Positions 8,527 through 16,879 of a stretch of DNA of 64,000 bases are shown one piece after another. A program made the translations under genes and the position numbers. The number at the start of each line of letters is the position of its first letter. Positions within the stretch are counted from its first letter, which is position 1. The stretch covers positions 6,262,001 to 6,326,000 of the forward strand of contig NZ_CP042171.1 in the NCBI RefSeq assembly GCF_005938645.2, in the 5' to 3' direction. The stretch comes from Pedobacter sp. KBS0701 (lineage in GTDB: Bacteria > Bacteroidota > Bacteroidia > Sphingobacteriales > Sphingobacteriaceae). Below the pieces are notes generated by a model. That model was not told the origin of the DNA, did not search any database, and saw only the letters and a program-made list of their open reading frames with translations.

Positions 8527-9519
8527 TCAATAAACAGGAACCTTCAGTCTACTCTCTACAAAACTTTCAATAGCTTTTTCCACTCCTGGCAAATCCTTCG
8601 AAGTAATATAAGATCCCATTACATGGTTACCTGCATTGGGTATTGCTACTTTTCTCTTTAAATTATTAGGAGTACCCAATTCATCGAACATTTTCAGCAT
8701 GGCATCTACCCGTACTACAGGATCCTGTTCCAGCTCATTTTTATAATAATAAAGCAGTAAAACAGGTTGTTTTACCTTTTTAAAGGTTGGTTTGAGCATG
8801 CTGCTTTCTATAAATTCTTCCAGTTCTACCAGCGATTCGAGTCGATAATTGGTGTACCAGTATTTTTTGTACTCGTCGGTGCGGTCGTCTACTTTACGTT
8901 CATCGCCGCCCACTACTTTACGGGCAATCTGTAATCCCCAGGGATTATTCAGTAGCCAGGCATTTTTATCGTTGATGGCCACATTTGGCGACATTAAAAT
9001 CAAGCTGTTAATTTCAGGATAGGTTGCCGCTAATTTTAAAGCCACCGTTCCGCCGGTAGAGGTACCCACTAAAATTACTTTTTTGCCCAGTTTTTTGCCG
9101 ATGGCATAAGCCTGTTTACTGGTTTCCCAAAGGCGGTCAGCCGTGAAATATTGCATAGGCGCCAGGGTATCGATACCGTGATCAGCCAGGCGGGCAAGGT
9201 ATAAATTGGCATGCAGCGCTTTAGCTAAGTTTAGGTGTACCGGGTTGCCTTCTGTTTTTGATGCCGAAAAACCATGTAAATACACAATGGCATATTCTGT
9301 CTGCTGGTGGAGGTTATCAGCCCATACAATTTCAGCTTCGTTGCCGGGTTTTATTTTATGCATGGATTCGATACTGGCTACATAGTTGTCCAGGTCTTCC
9401 AGATCGGGCACTTTGGTCAGCTCCTCACTAAATACCGGTTTTTTGGGTTTTGGCCCTAACAAATAACCAGCAATAATAAATGCAGAAAGGCCTATAATTA
9501 CTTTGTAGCGTTTTTTCAT
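8527..9519 (-). CDS. Alpha/beta hydrolase (esterase/lipase-like), membrane-anchored
   Basis: A 330-residue serine hydrolase. A single N-terminal hydrophobic segment (about residues 5-22) with basic flanks suggests a membrane anchor or uncleaved signal. The oxyanion region is YLHGFSAS and the nucleophile elbow is GTSTGGT. A late GNHVMGS supplies the expected catalytic His, and the acid is probably near VVRVDAM. The family covers carboxylesterases and monoglyceride-lipase-like enzymes, so the substrate cannot be named. No obvious partner genes are adjacent. Confidence 0.85.
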   Translation of the reverse strand: MKKRYKVIIGLSAFIIAGYLLGPKPKKPVFSEELTKVPDLEDLDNYVASIESMHKIKPGNEAEIVWADNLHQQTEYAIVYLHGFSASKTEGNPVHLNLAKALHANLYLARLADHGIDTLAPMQYFTADRLWETSKQAYAIGKKLGKKVILVGTSTGGTVALKLAATYPEINSLILMSPNVAINDKNAWLLNNPWGLQIARKVVGGDERKVDDRTDEYKKYWYTNYRLESLVELEEFIESSMLKPTFKKVKQPVLLLYYYKNELEQDPVVRVDAMLKMFDELGTPNNLKRKVAIPNAGNHVMGSYITSKDLPGVEKAIESFVESRLKVPVY

Positions 9520-9599
9520 GCCATTAAATATTGGTTTAAATGTAAAATTTGAATTTAAATAAAGCTAATTTTTAGGGGAATTAATTATCACTTTGAGGG

Positions 9600-9720
9600 G
9601 CCTTTTTACCTGCACTGCCCCATCATGTTAAACCTGATAGCGCCAAATAGCCCACAGCCCGAAGCATGAGGGCGAGGACTATGGGCAATAGCAGGAGCAA
9701 AGATGTTAAAGATTGCCGTG
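9600..9720. repeat. Degenerate family B repeat in divergent intergenic region
   Basis: TTAAACCTGATAGCGCCAAA and, about 65 bases on, ACTATGGGCAATAGCAGGAGC look like decayed arms of family B (TAAACCTGACAG ... AGCGAATGGCAGGGCT). An open frame runs through it into the downstream synthetase, but it is unlikely to be coding. Confidence 0.4.
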
Positions 9721-9780
9721 CCTTGCTTTTCAAATCCTTAATAATAAGCTTGCGGATTACCTTTTTATGGGAAATTAGCT

Positions 9781-9788
9781 TAAGTTTG
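9781..9788 (+). promoter_or_regulatory. Candidate -7 promoter element TAAGTTTG
   Basis: An exact TAnnTTTG match 21 bases upstream of the ATG at 9810. It places the transcript start downstream of the in-frame codons at 9666-9780 and so rules out the longer reading of the synthetase. Confidence 0.6.
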
Positions 9789-9809
9789 CAATCAAAATTT
9801 TTCGACTTA

Positions 9810-10781
9810 ATGCCGGGAATCGAACAGATAAAAACACCTATAGCTGCTGATATTAAAGCGTTTGAAAAAACCTTTAAGGAATCTATGCATAGCGACGCAC
9901 CGTTGCTGGATAGGATTACCCATTATATTGTAAAGCAAAAAGGCAAACAAATGCGACCGATGTTTGTGTTTTTTGCGGCTAAACTGTGCGGCGGAATTAC
10001 AGAATCAACCCATCGCGGAGCTGCTTTGGTAGAGCTTTTACATACGGCCACTTTGGTACATGATGATGTGGTAGACAATGCTTACGAACGCCGTGGCTTT
10101 TTTTCTATCAACGCTTTATGGAAAAATAAAATTGCCGTTTTGGTAGGTGATTATCTGCTGGCTAAGGGATTACTACTTTCGGTAAACAATAATGAGCACC
10201 GTTTGTTACAGATTGTATCGGAAGCGGTGAAACAGATGAGTGAAGGTGAGTTGCTGCAGGTAGAAAAGGTACGGAGAATGGACATTTCGGAAGATTTATA
10301 TTTTGATGTGATCCGACAGAAAACGGCTTCGTTAATTGCTTCCTGCTGTGCTGCGGGTGCTGCTTCAGCTGGTGCTGATGATGCTACGATAGAAAAAATG
10401 CGCCTTTTTGGTGAAAAAGTTGGGATTGCCTTTCAGATTAAAGACGATACGTTCGATTTTGGAACCGATGATGTTGGAAAGCCTTTGGGTATTGATATTA
10501 AAGAAAAGAAAGTAACCTTGCCTTTAATTTATGCCTTAAATAAAGCGGAGAAGACAGAACGTAAAAAAATGATCAACCTGGTTAAAAACCATCAGGACGA
10601 TCCGGTTAAAATACAACAGATTATTGATTTCGTAAATGCCCACCAAGGGGTGTATTATGCAAATGAGAAAATGTTGGAGTACCAGCAATCAGCATTTAAT
10701 ATTCTGCACAGTTTTGATGCAGGTGAAGCCAGGACAGGTTTAGAACAGCTTGTACTGTATACCACTGAACGTAAAAAATAA
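9810..10781 (+). CDS. Polyprenyl (all-trans) diphosphate synthetase
   Basis: A 323-residue isoprenyl diphosphate synthase that condenses isopentenyl diphosphate onto allylic diphosphates. The first Asp-rich motif is HDDVVDNAYERRG, the second is KDDTFDFGTDD, and the Lys/Arg site GKQMRPM precedes them. Family-typical proteins begin near MPGIEQIK, and a promoter element sits at 9781-9788, so I start at 9810, not at the upstream in-frame codon at 9666. Size and motifs fit long-chain (octa- or nonaprenyl) synthases feeding the menaquinone side chain, but chain length cannot be read reliably. The stop overlaps the next ATG by one base, so it is co-transcribed with the TerC gene. Confidence 0.92.
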   Translation: MPGIEQIKTPIAADIKAFEKTFKESMHSDAPLLDRITHYIVKQKGKQMRPMFVFFAAKLCGGITESTHRGAALVELLHTATLVHDDVVDNAYERRGFFSINALWKNKIAVLVGDYLLAKGLLLSVNNNEHRLLQIVSEAVKQMSEGELLQVEKVRRMDISEDLYFDVIRQKTASLIASCCAAGAASAGADDATIEKMRLFGEKVGIAFQIKDDTFDFGTDDVGKPLGIDIKEKKVTLPLIYALNKAEKTERKKMINLVKNHQDDPVKIQQIIDFVNAHQGVYYANEKMLEYQQSAFNILHSFDAGEARTGLEQLVLYTTERKK

Positions 10782-11836
10782 TGGGTAACGAATTACTTTT
10801 TAGCTTAGGTTTTCTTCTTTTTATTGTACTGATTCTTGCTTTAGACCTTGGTCTTTTTAGCAGGAAAGAGCATGTAGTGAGTTTAAAACAAGCCGGGGTA
10901 ATGAGTTTGATTATGGTTGCCCTGGCCATCGGCTTTTATTTTATCTTGCTAACTGAAGGCCACCAGCTACATGGAATTAAGTATTTTGCCCACCTGCAAG
11001 AGATTGTAACCAAACACCAGCATCATATTAAACTGGTTCCGGGCGATTTTGAAGGGAGTTTGGCGGTTTATAAGCAAAACCTTGGACTGGAGTTTTTAAC
11101 AGGCTACGTAATTGAGTATGCACTTTCGGTAGATAATATCTTTGTTATCGTGCTTATTTTTTCTGCATTTGCAGTTGAAGAAAAATATTATCACCGCGTA
11201 TTGTTCTGGGGGATATTGGGCGCCATCATTATGCGTTTCATATTCATTTTTGTAGGTGCAGCGCTGATTACCAAATTTGCCTGGATACTTTATGTTTTTG
11301 GAGCTTTCCTGGTATTTACCGGTGTGAAGATGTTTTTCAGTAAGGAAGAAGATGATAAAATTGATCCGGAAAATCACCCTGTAGTGAAATGGGCTTCGAA
11401 AATATTTTCCATCCACCCAAAATACGAGGGTAAAAACTTCTTTGTAAAAATAGACCATAAAAGAATGGTTACACCATTGTTTTTGGTACTGTTGATTGTA
11501 GAGTTTACCGATCTGTTATTTGCAGTTGATTCTATTCCGGCTATTTTTGCGGTAACGAAAGATCCTTATATTGTATTTTTTTCTAATATTTTTGCTATCA
11601 TGGGCTTGAGGTCTATGTTCTTTTTACTGGTAAATATTATTCACAAATTCCATTATTTAAAAACCGGATTAGCATTTTTACTGGCTTTTATTGGTGTAAA
11701 AATGTTAGGGCATACTTACCTGGAAAAATGGGGATTTACCACTGAGCATTCACTGATTGTGATTTTAAGCATCCTGGTGATTAGCATTGTGGCTTCATTG
11801 GTTTTTCCGAAGAAAAAGGTACATGTAAAGCATTAG
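10781..11836 (+). CDS. TerC family integral membrane protein
   Basis: A 351-residue polytopic membrane protein of the TerC/Alx family, linked to metal (manganese, tellurite) homeostasis. About nine hydrophobic helices are visible. The family's acidic membrane motifs are present: EYALSVDNIFVI near 115-126 and VEFTDLLFAVDSIPA in the second half. A His-rich stretch (KHQHHIK) lies in the N-terminal loop, and the C-terminus is basic (PKKKVHVKH). Translation is probably coupled to the upstream synthetase (TAATG overlap). Known relatives move Mn2+; the substrate here is inferred only from family. Confidence 0.9.
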   Translation: MGNELLFSLGFLLFIVLILALDLGLFSRKEHVVSLKQAGVMSLIMVALAIGFYFILLTEGHQLHGIKYFAHLQEIVTKHQHHIKLVPGDFEGSLAVYKQNLGLEFLTGYVIEYALSVDNIFVIVLIFSAFAVEEKYYHRVLFWGILGAIIMRFIFIFVGAALITKFAWILYVFGAFLVFTGVKMFFSKEEDDKIDPENHPVVKWASKIFSIHPKYEGKNFFVKIDHKRMVTPLFLVLLIVEFTDLLFAVDSIPAIFAVTKDPYIVFFSNIFAIMGLRSMFFLLVNIIHKFHYLKTGLAFLLAFIGVKMLGHTYLEKWGFTTEHSLIVILSILVISIVASLVFPKKKVHVKH

Positions 11837-12220
11837 TTTAAGTTTTGTCATTCTGAGCGCAGCGAAGAATCTTTGACTGCAATCGGAAGGTGTTTCGTAG
11901 GTTGCAGATGCTTCGTGCCGACAGTAAACAGAATCATTAGCACGATCGTCATTCTCGCGTAGGCGGGAATCTTAAAGCGGTTGCATTACGATTATTCATA
12001 AGTTTCCCTTATTTCAAAGGCATTCATGAGCACTCCGTGGTTCCCAATCGAGTTGGGAATGACGATTTCTCTCAGCCATTACCTGTTGAAAAAAACTGTA
12101 TTGAATTTTATATCATAAATTTTCTCCAGCATAGTTATAGGTTATCCAAAAGCAAAATAAACGTTACAGCTGGCAATCTCTACCGAAAATTTGTACTTTC
12201 AGCAGATATAACTAAACCTA
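11837..12220. repeat. Intergenic region with several family A variants
   Basis: No gene is supported in this 384-base gap. TGTCATTCTGAGCGCAGCG with AAGAATCTTT lies at 11846-11874. GATCGTCATTCTCGCGTAGG with CGGGAATCTTAAAG lies at 11943-11976. TTCCCAATCGAGTTGGGAA, a hairpin ending in TGACGAT, lies at about 12041-12068. These are three subtypes of the GTCAT repeat in one gap. The last 100 bases are AT-rich and hold the M28 promoter, without an exact consensus match. Confidence 0.6.
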
Positions 12221-13669
12221 ATGAAATACCTTTTCTCTACAGCCCTTCTCTGTACCACTTTATTTGCCAATGCACAGGATAAATTTGGTGATGTTTTTGC
12301 CAAAATCAATACGGATGTACAGCAAAACTCAAAGGCTTACAAAACTCTTAAATACGAAACCGAAACCATCGGTCACCGTTTAACAGGTTCTGCAAATGGG
12401 GCAAAGGCAGAGCAGTATGCTTTTGATTTATTAAAATCTTATGGTTGCGAGGTAAAATTTCAACCTTTTGAGGTGGAAAGCTGGGCCAGAAAAACGATCA
12501 ATGTAGAAATTGGGGCTGATAAAAATAGCCTTGTTAAAATGAAAGCCGTTACGTTGGCGCATTCGCCAGTAAGTGCGGATATTACAGGTGAAATTGTTGA
12601 CGCTGGTAATGGATTGGAAGCAAATTATCAGGCCAGTCCTGAAAAGTTTAAAGGTAAAATTGCTTTGATTTATCTTGGGGTATTACCAGGCTCTAAGGCC
12701 GGAACAAAATCATTACACCGTTCAGAAAAAACTGCTATTGCCACAAAATATGGTGCCATTGGTATAATTATCATCAATACGGTAAAGGATGGTGTGCTTT
12801 TAACAGGAACGGCATCGGTAACGGGAAAATTAATTCCAATCCCTGCGGTTTGTATTGGTTTGGAGGATGGTATGACTTTGAAAGATCAAGTTAAATCGCA
12901 GCCACAAAAAGCGCACATTGCCATGACGAATTTCTCTGGTATGATTAAAGCCCGAAACGTAGTGGCTACTTTTAAAGGAACAGAATTACCAAAAGATAAA
13001 ATTGTTGTCGGCGGACATTTAGACAGCTGGGATTTAGCCACGGGCGCTATTGACAACGGAATCGGTTCTTTCGCCATTATGGATATGGCACGGACGTTTA
13101 AAAAACTGAATTTAAAAACCAAACGTACAGTAGAATTTGTCTTATTTATGGGTGAGGAGCAAGGTTTGTTGGGCTCTAAAGCTTATATCGACCAGGCTAA
13201 AAAAGACGGAACCTTAAACAAGGTGAAATTTATGCTGAACTACGATATGACCAACGATCCGAAAGGTTTCTCTACTTCACGTGCTGAAATGAAAGACCTT
13301 TTTATATCTTGGGGAGCTGATATTGTAAAGATTGATACAGGCTTTAAAAACCTGTTTAATGCAGGAGCAGGTTTGCATAGCGATCATCAGCCGTTTATGT
13401 TGGAAGGTATTCCTACAGGAGGTGGTTTCGGAGGTAAATTGCCAAATAATTCCGGACCATTTTACCATTCTGATGGCGATAGCTTTAAACTGGTTGATGA
13501 GCAGGAACTTAAAAATACGGTACGCTACAGTGCCATGTTAACTTATGCATTAGCCAATACACCGAAAATCCCGGTAGGTGTTCAGGGCGAAGAAGAGTTG
13601 AGGGCTTTCTTAGAATCGCAGAACTTGAAAGAACCTTTAAGCATTGCGGGCGAGTGGAGATGGAAGTAA
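12221..13669 (+). CDS. Secreted M28 family metallo-aminopeptidase
   Basis: A 482-residue zinc peptidase with a signal peptide (about residues 1-19, ending ANAQ). A PA-like insert (about 110-230) precedes the catalytic domain. Zinc-site motifs are GGHLDSWDLATGAIDNG, FMGEEQGLLGS (catalytic Glu-Glu), NYDMTND and a late HSDHQPF. This matches M28 aminopeptidases such as the carboxypeptidase Q/PGCP type, acting outside the cytoplasm. It is monocistronic. A second, unrelated M28 protein lies at 47702-49405. Confidence 0.92.
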   Translation: MKYLFSTALLCTTLFANAQDKFGDVFAKINTDVQQNSKAYKTLKYETETIGHRLTGSANGAKAEQYAFDLLKSYGCEVKFQPFEVESWARKTINVEIGADKNSLVKMKAVTLAHSPVSADITGEIVDAGNGLEANYQASPEKFKGKIALIYLGVLPGSKAGTKSLHRSEKTAIATKYGAIGIIIINTVKDGVLLTGTASVTGKLIPIPAVCIGLEDGMTLKDQVKSQPQKAHIAMTNFSGMIKARNVVATFKGTELPKDKIVVGGHLDSWDLATGAIDNGIGSFAIMDMARTFKKLNLKTKRTVEFVLFMGEEQGLLGSKAYIDQAKKDGTLNKVKFMLNYDMTNDPKGFSTSRAEMKDLFISWGADIVKIDTGFKNLFNAGAGLHSDHQPFMLEGIPTGGGFGGKLPNNSGPFYHSDGDSFKLVDEQELKNTVRYSAMLTYALANTPKIPVGVQGEEELRAFLESQNLKEPLSIAGEWRWK

Positions 13670-13907
13670 TGATTTGGCAGATTCGCTTCGCGGGTGATTA
13701 CACAGAATAAGAGATTGCACAGATTTAAGATCAATCCGTCGTTCGGCGGGTCGTCATTTAGACCGTAGCGGAGAAATCTATTTGATTTAGTTCTGTTAGC
13801 TAAGGCTAATCTAATGTTAATAAACAAACCTTTTTTATGAACAAGAACCCAAATGCCAACAAAATAAATTAAATAGCTAATTAATAGGAGCGTGCATGGA
13901 ACAACAA
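13670..13907. repeat. Intergenic repeats (families A and D)
   Basis: GGGTGATTACACAGAATAAG and GATTGCACAGATTTAAGA (13693-13730) are a 'gattacacagatt' word repeat also seen at about 38815 and 39398-39435. A family A half element, GTCGTCATTTAGACCG with GGAGAAATCTATTT, follows at 13750-13785. The remainder is AT-rich with no supported ORF. Confidence 0.55.
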
Positions 13908-14336
13908 TTACCCGCTAATATAACTTTCCAATTGCGAAATGGTCTGTTTTTGATCCGCAATGATAAATTTTACCACATCGCCGATGGATACCATACCTTT
14001 TACCTCACCGCTTTCTACGATTGGTAAATGGCGGATGTGTTTATCGGTCATCAATTCCATACAATGATCAATACTGTCGCTAAACTTGATGGTAATGGGT
14101 TTAGCGGTCATGGCTTCTTTAATCAGGGTATCTTTTGATGATTTGCCTTGCAGGATGATTTTTCGGGCATAATCGCGTTCAGTAAAAATGCCACGAAGTT
14201 GTTCATCTTCCATGACTAATACGGCGCTGATATTTTTTTCTGTCATCACTTTTAAGGCGTCCAGAACAGAAATGTTTTCTGATACGGAGATAATGACGGC
14301 CTGTTTGGTATCGAGTAAGTGTTTTACGCTTTTCAT
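13908..14336 (-). CDS. CBS domain-containing protein
   Basis: A 142-residue protein made almost entirely of two CBS motifs (about residues 10-65 and 75-130), a Bateman module that binds adenine nucleotides and regulates partner proteins. Diagnostic pieces are ISAVLVMEDEQLRGIFTERDY and HLPIVESGEVKGMVSIGDVV. No catalytic domain is attached, so it is a free-standing sensor of unknown target. It is convergent with the M28 peptidase gene and about 400 bases from ahcY on the opposite strand. Confidence 0.9.
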   Translation of the reverse strand: MKSVKHLLDTKQAVIISVSENISVLDALKVMTEKNISAVLVMEDEQLRGIFTERDYARKIILQGKSSKDTLIKEAMTAKPITIKFSDSIDHCMELMTDKHIRHLPIVESGEVKGMVSIGDVVKFIIADQKQTISQLESYISG

Positions 14337-14708
14337 AAAGTTTAATTTGGTTATAACAATTTAAGAAATAATTAGCTGGATATCAAAGTTTTGTTTTGAT
14401 GTTTGGAGATTTTAAAAGAAGTCAGGTTTTTAATAGGCACCTTGCCATGTCAAACTTGACTTCTTTAGGAGCGAAAACCGTAGGACCTGATTAATCTAAA
14501 CCTGACAGGAATGGCAGCCTCCGATTCTCCATCGGAGCTATAATGTATGGCAGGCCTCAAGCTGAGCTAAGAACTACCATACTTGTTTTCCAAAAAAATA
14601 AAATAAGACATGAAGTTTTCGAACTTAGGTATAAAAAATCGCAGCACTATTTTACAATCCTCCAACTCACCCACCCTTTAATTATTTGGCTTTCACAAAG
14701 GGATGCCG
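14337..14708. repeat. Intergenic region with a family B repeat
   Basis: Around 14465-14560 are TCTAAACCTGACAGGAATGG, a CTCCGAT...ATCGGAG hairpin and ATGTATGGCAGGCCT, the core of family B. A weak open frame crosses it but has no coding character. The last 100 bases lead to the ahcY promoter. Confidence 0.55.
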
Positions 14709-14716
14709 TAACTTTG
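14709..14716 (+). promoter_or_regulatory. ahcY -7 promoter element TAACTTTG
   Basis: Exact TAnnTTTG, with TTTG at 14685-14688 about 20 bases upstream as a plausible -33 element. The ATG follows 25 bases later. This is the best-formed promoter in the window. Confidence 0.65.
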
Positions 14717-14740
14717 CATCACATTTAAAAACAAATAATT

Positions 14741-16057
14741 ATGTCATCAGTAGAGACAACTTATATTCCTTACAAAGTTAAGGACATTTCACTGGCAGAA
14801 TGGGGCCGTAAAGAAATCGAATTAGCCGAAGCAGAGATGCCAGGTTTAATGAGTTTACGTAAAGAATTCGGTCCAACACAACCGTTAAAAGGTGCGCGTA
14901 TTGCAGGCTGTCTGCACATGACCATCCAAACGGCTGTATTAATCGAAACATTAGTGGCCCTTGGTGCTGAAGTTACCTGGTCATCTTGCAATATTTTCTC
15001 TACACAAGATCACGCTGCGGCTGCAATCGCCGCTGCAGGTATTCAGGTTTATGCCTGGAAAGGTTTAAACGAAGAAGAATTCGACTGGTGTATTGAGCAA
15101 ACTTTACACTTCGGTCCGGATCAACAGCCATTAAACATGATTTTGGATGATGGTGGCGATTTAACCAATATGGTTTTCGACCGTTTCCCTGAACTGATCT
15201 CGAATATTAAAGGTTTATCAGAAGAAACTACAACCGGTGTTCACCGTTTGTACGAAAGAATGAAAAACGGAACATTGCACTTACCTGCAATTAACGTTAA
15301 CGATTCGGTTACCAAATCTAAATTCGATAACAAATACGGATGTCGTGAGTCATTGGTTGATGCGATCCGTCGTGCTACTGATGTAATGATGGCTGGTAAA
15401 GTGGCTGTTGTTTGTGGTTATGGCGATGTGGGTAAAGGTTCTGCAGAATCTTTAAGCTCACAGGGTGTACGTGTTATTGTAACTGAAATTGATCCAATCT
15501 GTGCATTACAAGCTGCAATGGAAGGTTACGAAGTTAAAAAATTAGCTACTGCTATTAAAGAAGCTGATATCGTGGTAACCACGACTGGTAACTGTGATAT
15601 CGTTCGCGAGCAACATTTCAGGGCATTAAAAGATAAAGCGATTGTTTGTAACATCGGTCACTTCGATAACGAAATCGATATGGCTTGGTTAAACGGTGCT
15701 TATGGCGATACCAAAGTGGAGATTAAACCTCAGGTTGATAAATATACCATCGATGGTAAAGACGTAATCGTTCTTGCTGAAGGTCGTTTGGTTAATTTAG
15801 GTTGCGCAACTGGTCACCCAAGTTTTGTAATGAGTAACTCATTTACCAACCAAACTTTAGCTCAATTAGAGCTTTGGACCAATACTGGTGCTTACGAAAA
15901 CAAAGTATATACTTTACCTAAGCATTTAGATGAAAAAGTTGCCCGTTTACACTTAGAAAAAATCGGTGTAGAATTAGATGTTTTGGATCAACACCAGGCT
16001 GATTATATCGGCGTACCGGTTGAAGGTCCTTTTAAAGCAGATACATACAGATACTAG
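14741..16057 (+). CDS. ahcY: Adenosylhomocysteinase (S-adenosylhomocysteine hydrolase)
   Basis: A 438-residue NAD-dependent enzyme that splits S-adenosylhomocysteine to adenosine and homocysteine, relieving product inhibition of methyltransferases. Substrate-site residues lie in HMTIQTA, STQDHAAAA and NVNDSVTKSKFDN. The NAD fold is VVCGYGDVGKGSA with VTEIDP, and the C-terminus is the family-standard KADTYRY. Length is normal. It has its own promoter and a strong terminator, and its codon use is visibly more biased than its neighbours', consistent with high expression. Confidence 0.98.
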   Translation: MSSVETTYIPYKVKDISLAEWGRKEIELAEAEMPGLMSLRKEFGPTQPLKGARIAGCLHMTIQTAVLIETLVALGAEVTWSSCNIFSTQDHAAAAIAAAGIQVYAWKGLNEEEFDWCIEQTLHFGPDQQPLNMILDDGGDLTNMVFDRFPELISNIKGLSEETTTGVHRLYERMKNGTLHLPAINVNDSVTKSKFDNKYGCRESLVDAIRRATDVMMAGKVAVVCGYGDVGKGSAESLSSQGVRVIVTEIDPICALQAAMEGYEVKKLATAIKEADIVVTTTGNCDIVREQHFRALKDKAIVCNIGHFDNEIDMAWLNGAYGDTKVEIKPQVDKYTIDGKDVIVLAEGRLVNLGCATGHPSFVMSNSFTNQTLAQLELWTNTGAYENKVYTLPKHLDEKVARLHLEKIGVELDVLDQHQADYIGVPVEGPFKADTYRY

Positions 16058-16105
16058 TTCAGTTTACAGTTTTTAGTTAGCAGTTAACTAAATGCCATAA
16101 TATCT

Positions 16106-16138
16106 AAGGGATATGCAATATGCATGTCCCTTTTTTTA
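16106..16138 (+). terminator. ahcY intrinsic terminator
   Basis: GGGATATGCA and TGCATGTCCC form a 10-bp stem (one G-T wobble) around a 3-base loop, followed directly by seven T. It sits about 50 bases after the ahcY stop. Word-like text (CAGTTTACAG, TTAGTTAGCAG) lies between. Confidence 0.85.
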
Positions 16139-16197
16139 TTCCCCTCTTCTAGAGGGTGCCTGTAAGGCGGGGTGTCTTTAGGTGTTTTTTGAAAAAG

Positions 16198-16315
16198 TAC
16201 GTTCAGTGCTTTTCGGAGGCATCAGTCCTGCTATTCATTCCAATCTTTTTGTTGTTCTTCGATTACGCTCAGAATGACAACAAAAAGGATTTCCATTTCT
16301 ATCAGGTTTATTTTA
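16198..16315. repeat. Family B repeat with a nested family A fragment
   Basis: This copy is inverted relative to the others: TTTTCGGAGGCATCAGTCCT, CATTCCAATCTTTTTGTTG, then TTCTTCGATTACGCTCAGAATGACA (family A, listed here as two abutting pieces TTCTTCGATTACG and CTCAGAATGACA), then CAAAAAGGATTT and ATCAGGTTTA. The A piece sits between the two B arms, exactly as at 27231. Confidence 0.6.
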
Positions 16316-16370
16316 CAAAGTGTGTGGTTCTTTTAACGCTGAAATCCTAAATTTGATAAAAACTCAAATA

Positions 16371-16712
16371 ATGAAAAAAATAATATTCGCCCTTGTACTT
16401 GGTGTGTTTTCAGTTGCTGTAAATGCCCAAACCAGTCCTCAAAAACTTGCAACTGCAAAAGTAGTAACCAAACAGGTGGTCGATATTGCCTGTGGCGAAT
16501 GTCAGTTTAAAATGAAAGGTAAAGATTGTGAGTTAGCAGTTAAAATTGACGGTAAACCTTATTTTGTCGATGGCAAAGGCATTGATGACTTTGGCGATGC
16601 CCACGGTAAACATGGTTTTTGCAATGCGGTAAGTAAAGCAGAAGTTACCGGCGAAATCGTAAACAACCGCTTTAAAGCAAAAGAAATAAAGTTATTACCG
16701 GTTAAGAAGTAG
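16371..16712 (+). CDS. DUF6370 family secreted protein
   Basis: A 113-residue protein with a clear signal peptide (about residues 1-20, ending VNAQ). The mature part has IACGECQFKMKGKDCELAVKI-like content (Cys spaced CxxC, then Cys) and GHGFCNA-type residues near the end, giving four conserved cysteines. I recognise it as the DUF6370 family of Bacteroidota, function unknown. The Cys/His content suggests metal or disulfide involvement (inference). The ATG at 16371 is chosen over an upstream in-frame codon at 16320 because the signal peptide begins there. Confidence 0.8.
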   Translation: MKKIIFALVLGVFSVAVNAQTSPQKLATAKVVTKQVVDIACGECQFKMKGKDCELAVKIDGKPYFVDGKGIDDFGDAHGKHGFCNAVSKAEVTGEIVNNRFKAKEIKLLPVKK

Positions 16713-16870
16713 TTTTACCGCAAAGGAAGCAAAACTTTTCGCAAAGAGCCGCTAAGTCTGATTTAAAAACGGTCTGAACCCAACTTTGTGATCTTTGTGC
16801 CTTTGTGGTAAATTTATTGTGCGATCTTTGTGAACTCTGCGCCTTTCTTAGCGTCCTCTGCGGTTAAAAA
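16713..16870. repeat. Dispersed repeat family C (CCGCAAAG / CTTTGTGGT)
   Basis: It starts TTTTACCGCAAAGGAAGC and CGCAAAGAGCCGCTAAG, and ends CTTTGTGCCTTTGTGGTAAA and CTTAGCGTCCTCTGCGGTTAA. Left and right halves are inverted copies of one another. Other copies are at 20979-21060 and 28881-29086, with a fragment near 38920. It separates two convergent genes and might serve as a bidirectional 3'-end structure. Confidence 0.7.
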
Positions 16871-16879
16871 CGCGATAAA

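Noticed and set aside
9666..9809. 48-codon N-terminal extension of the polyprenyl synthetase
   Set aside because: It reads through a degenerate family B repeat and lies upstream of a consensus promoter box; family proteins begin at the internal MPGIEQ.
12037..12282. 81-codon plus-strand ORF overlapping the M28 peptidase start
   Set aside because: It begins in a family A repeat and covers the peptidase signal sequence in another frame.
14543..14728. 61-codon ORF upstream of ahcY
   Set aside because: It crosses a family B repeat and the ahcY promoter.
16156..16350. 64-codon ORF between ahcY and the DUF6370 gene
   Set aside because: It is translated family B/A repeat text with no protein-like composition.
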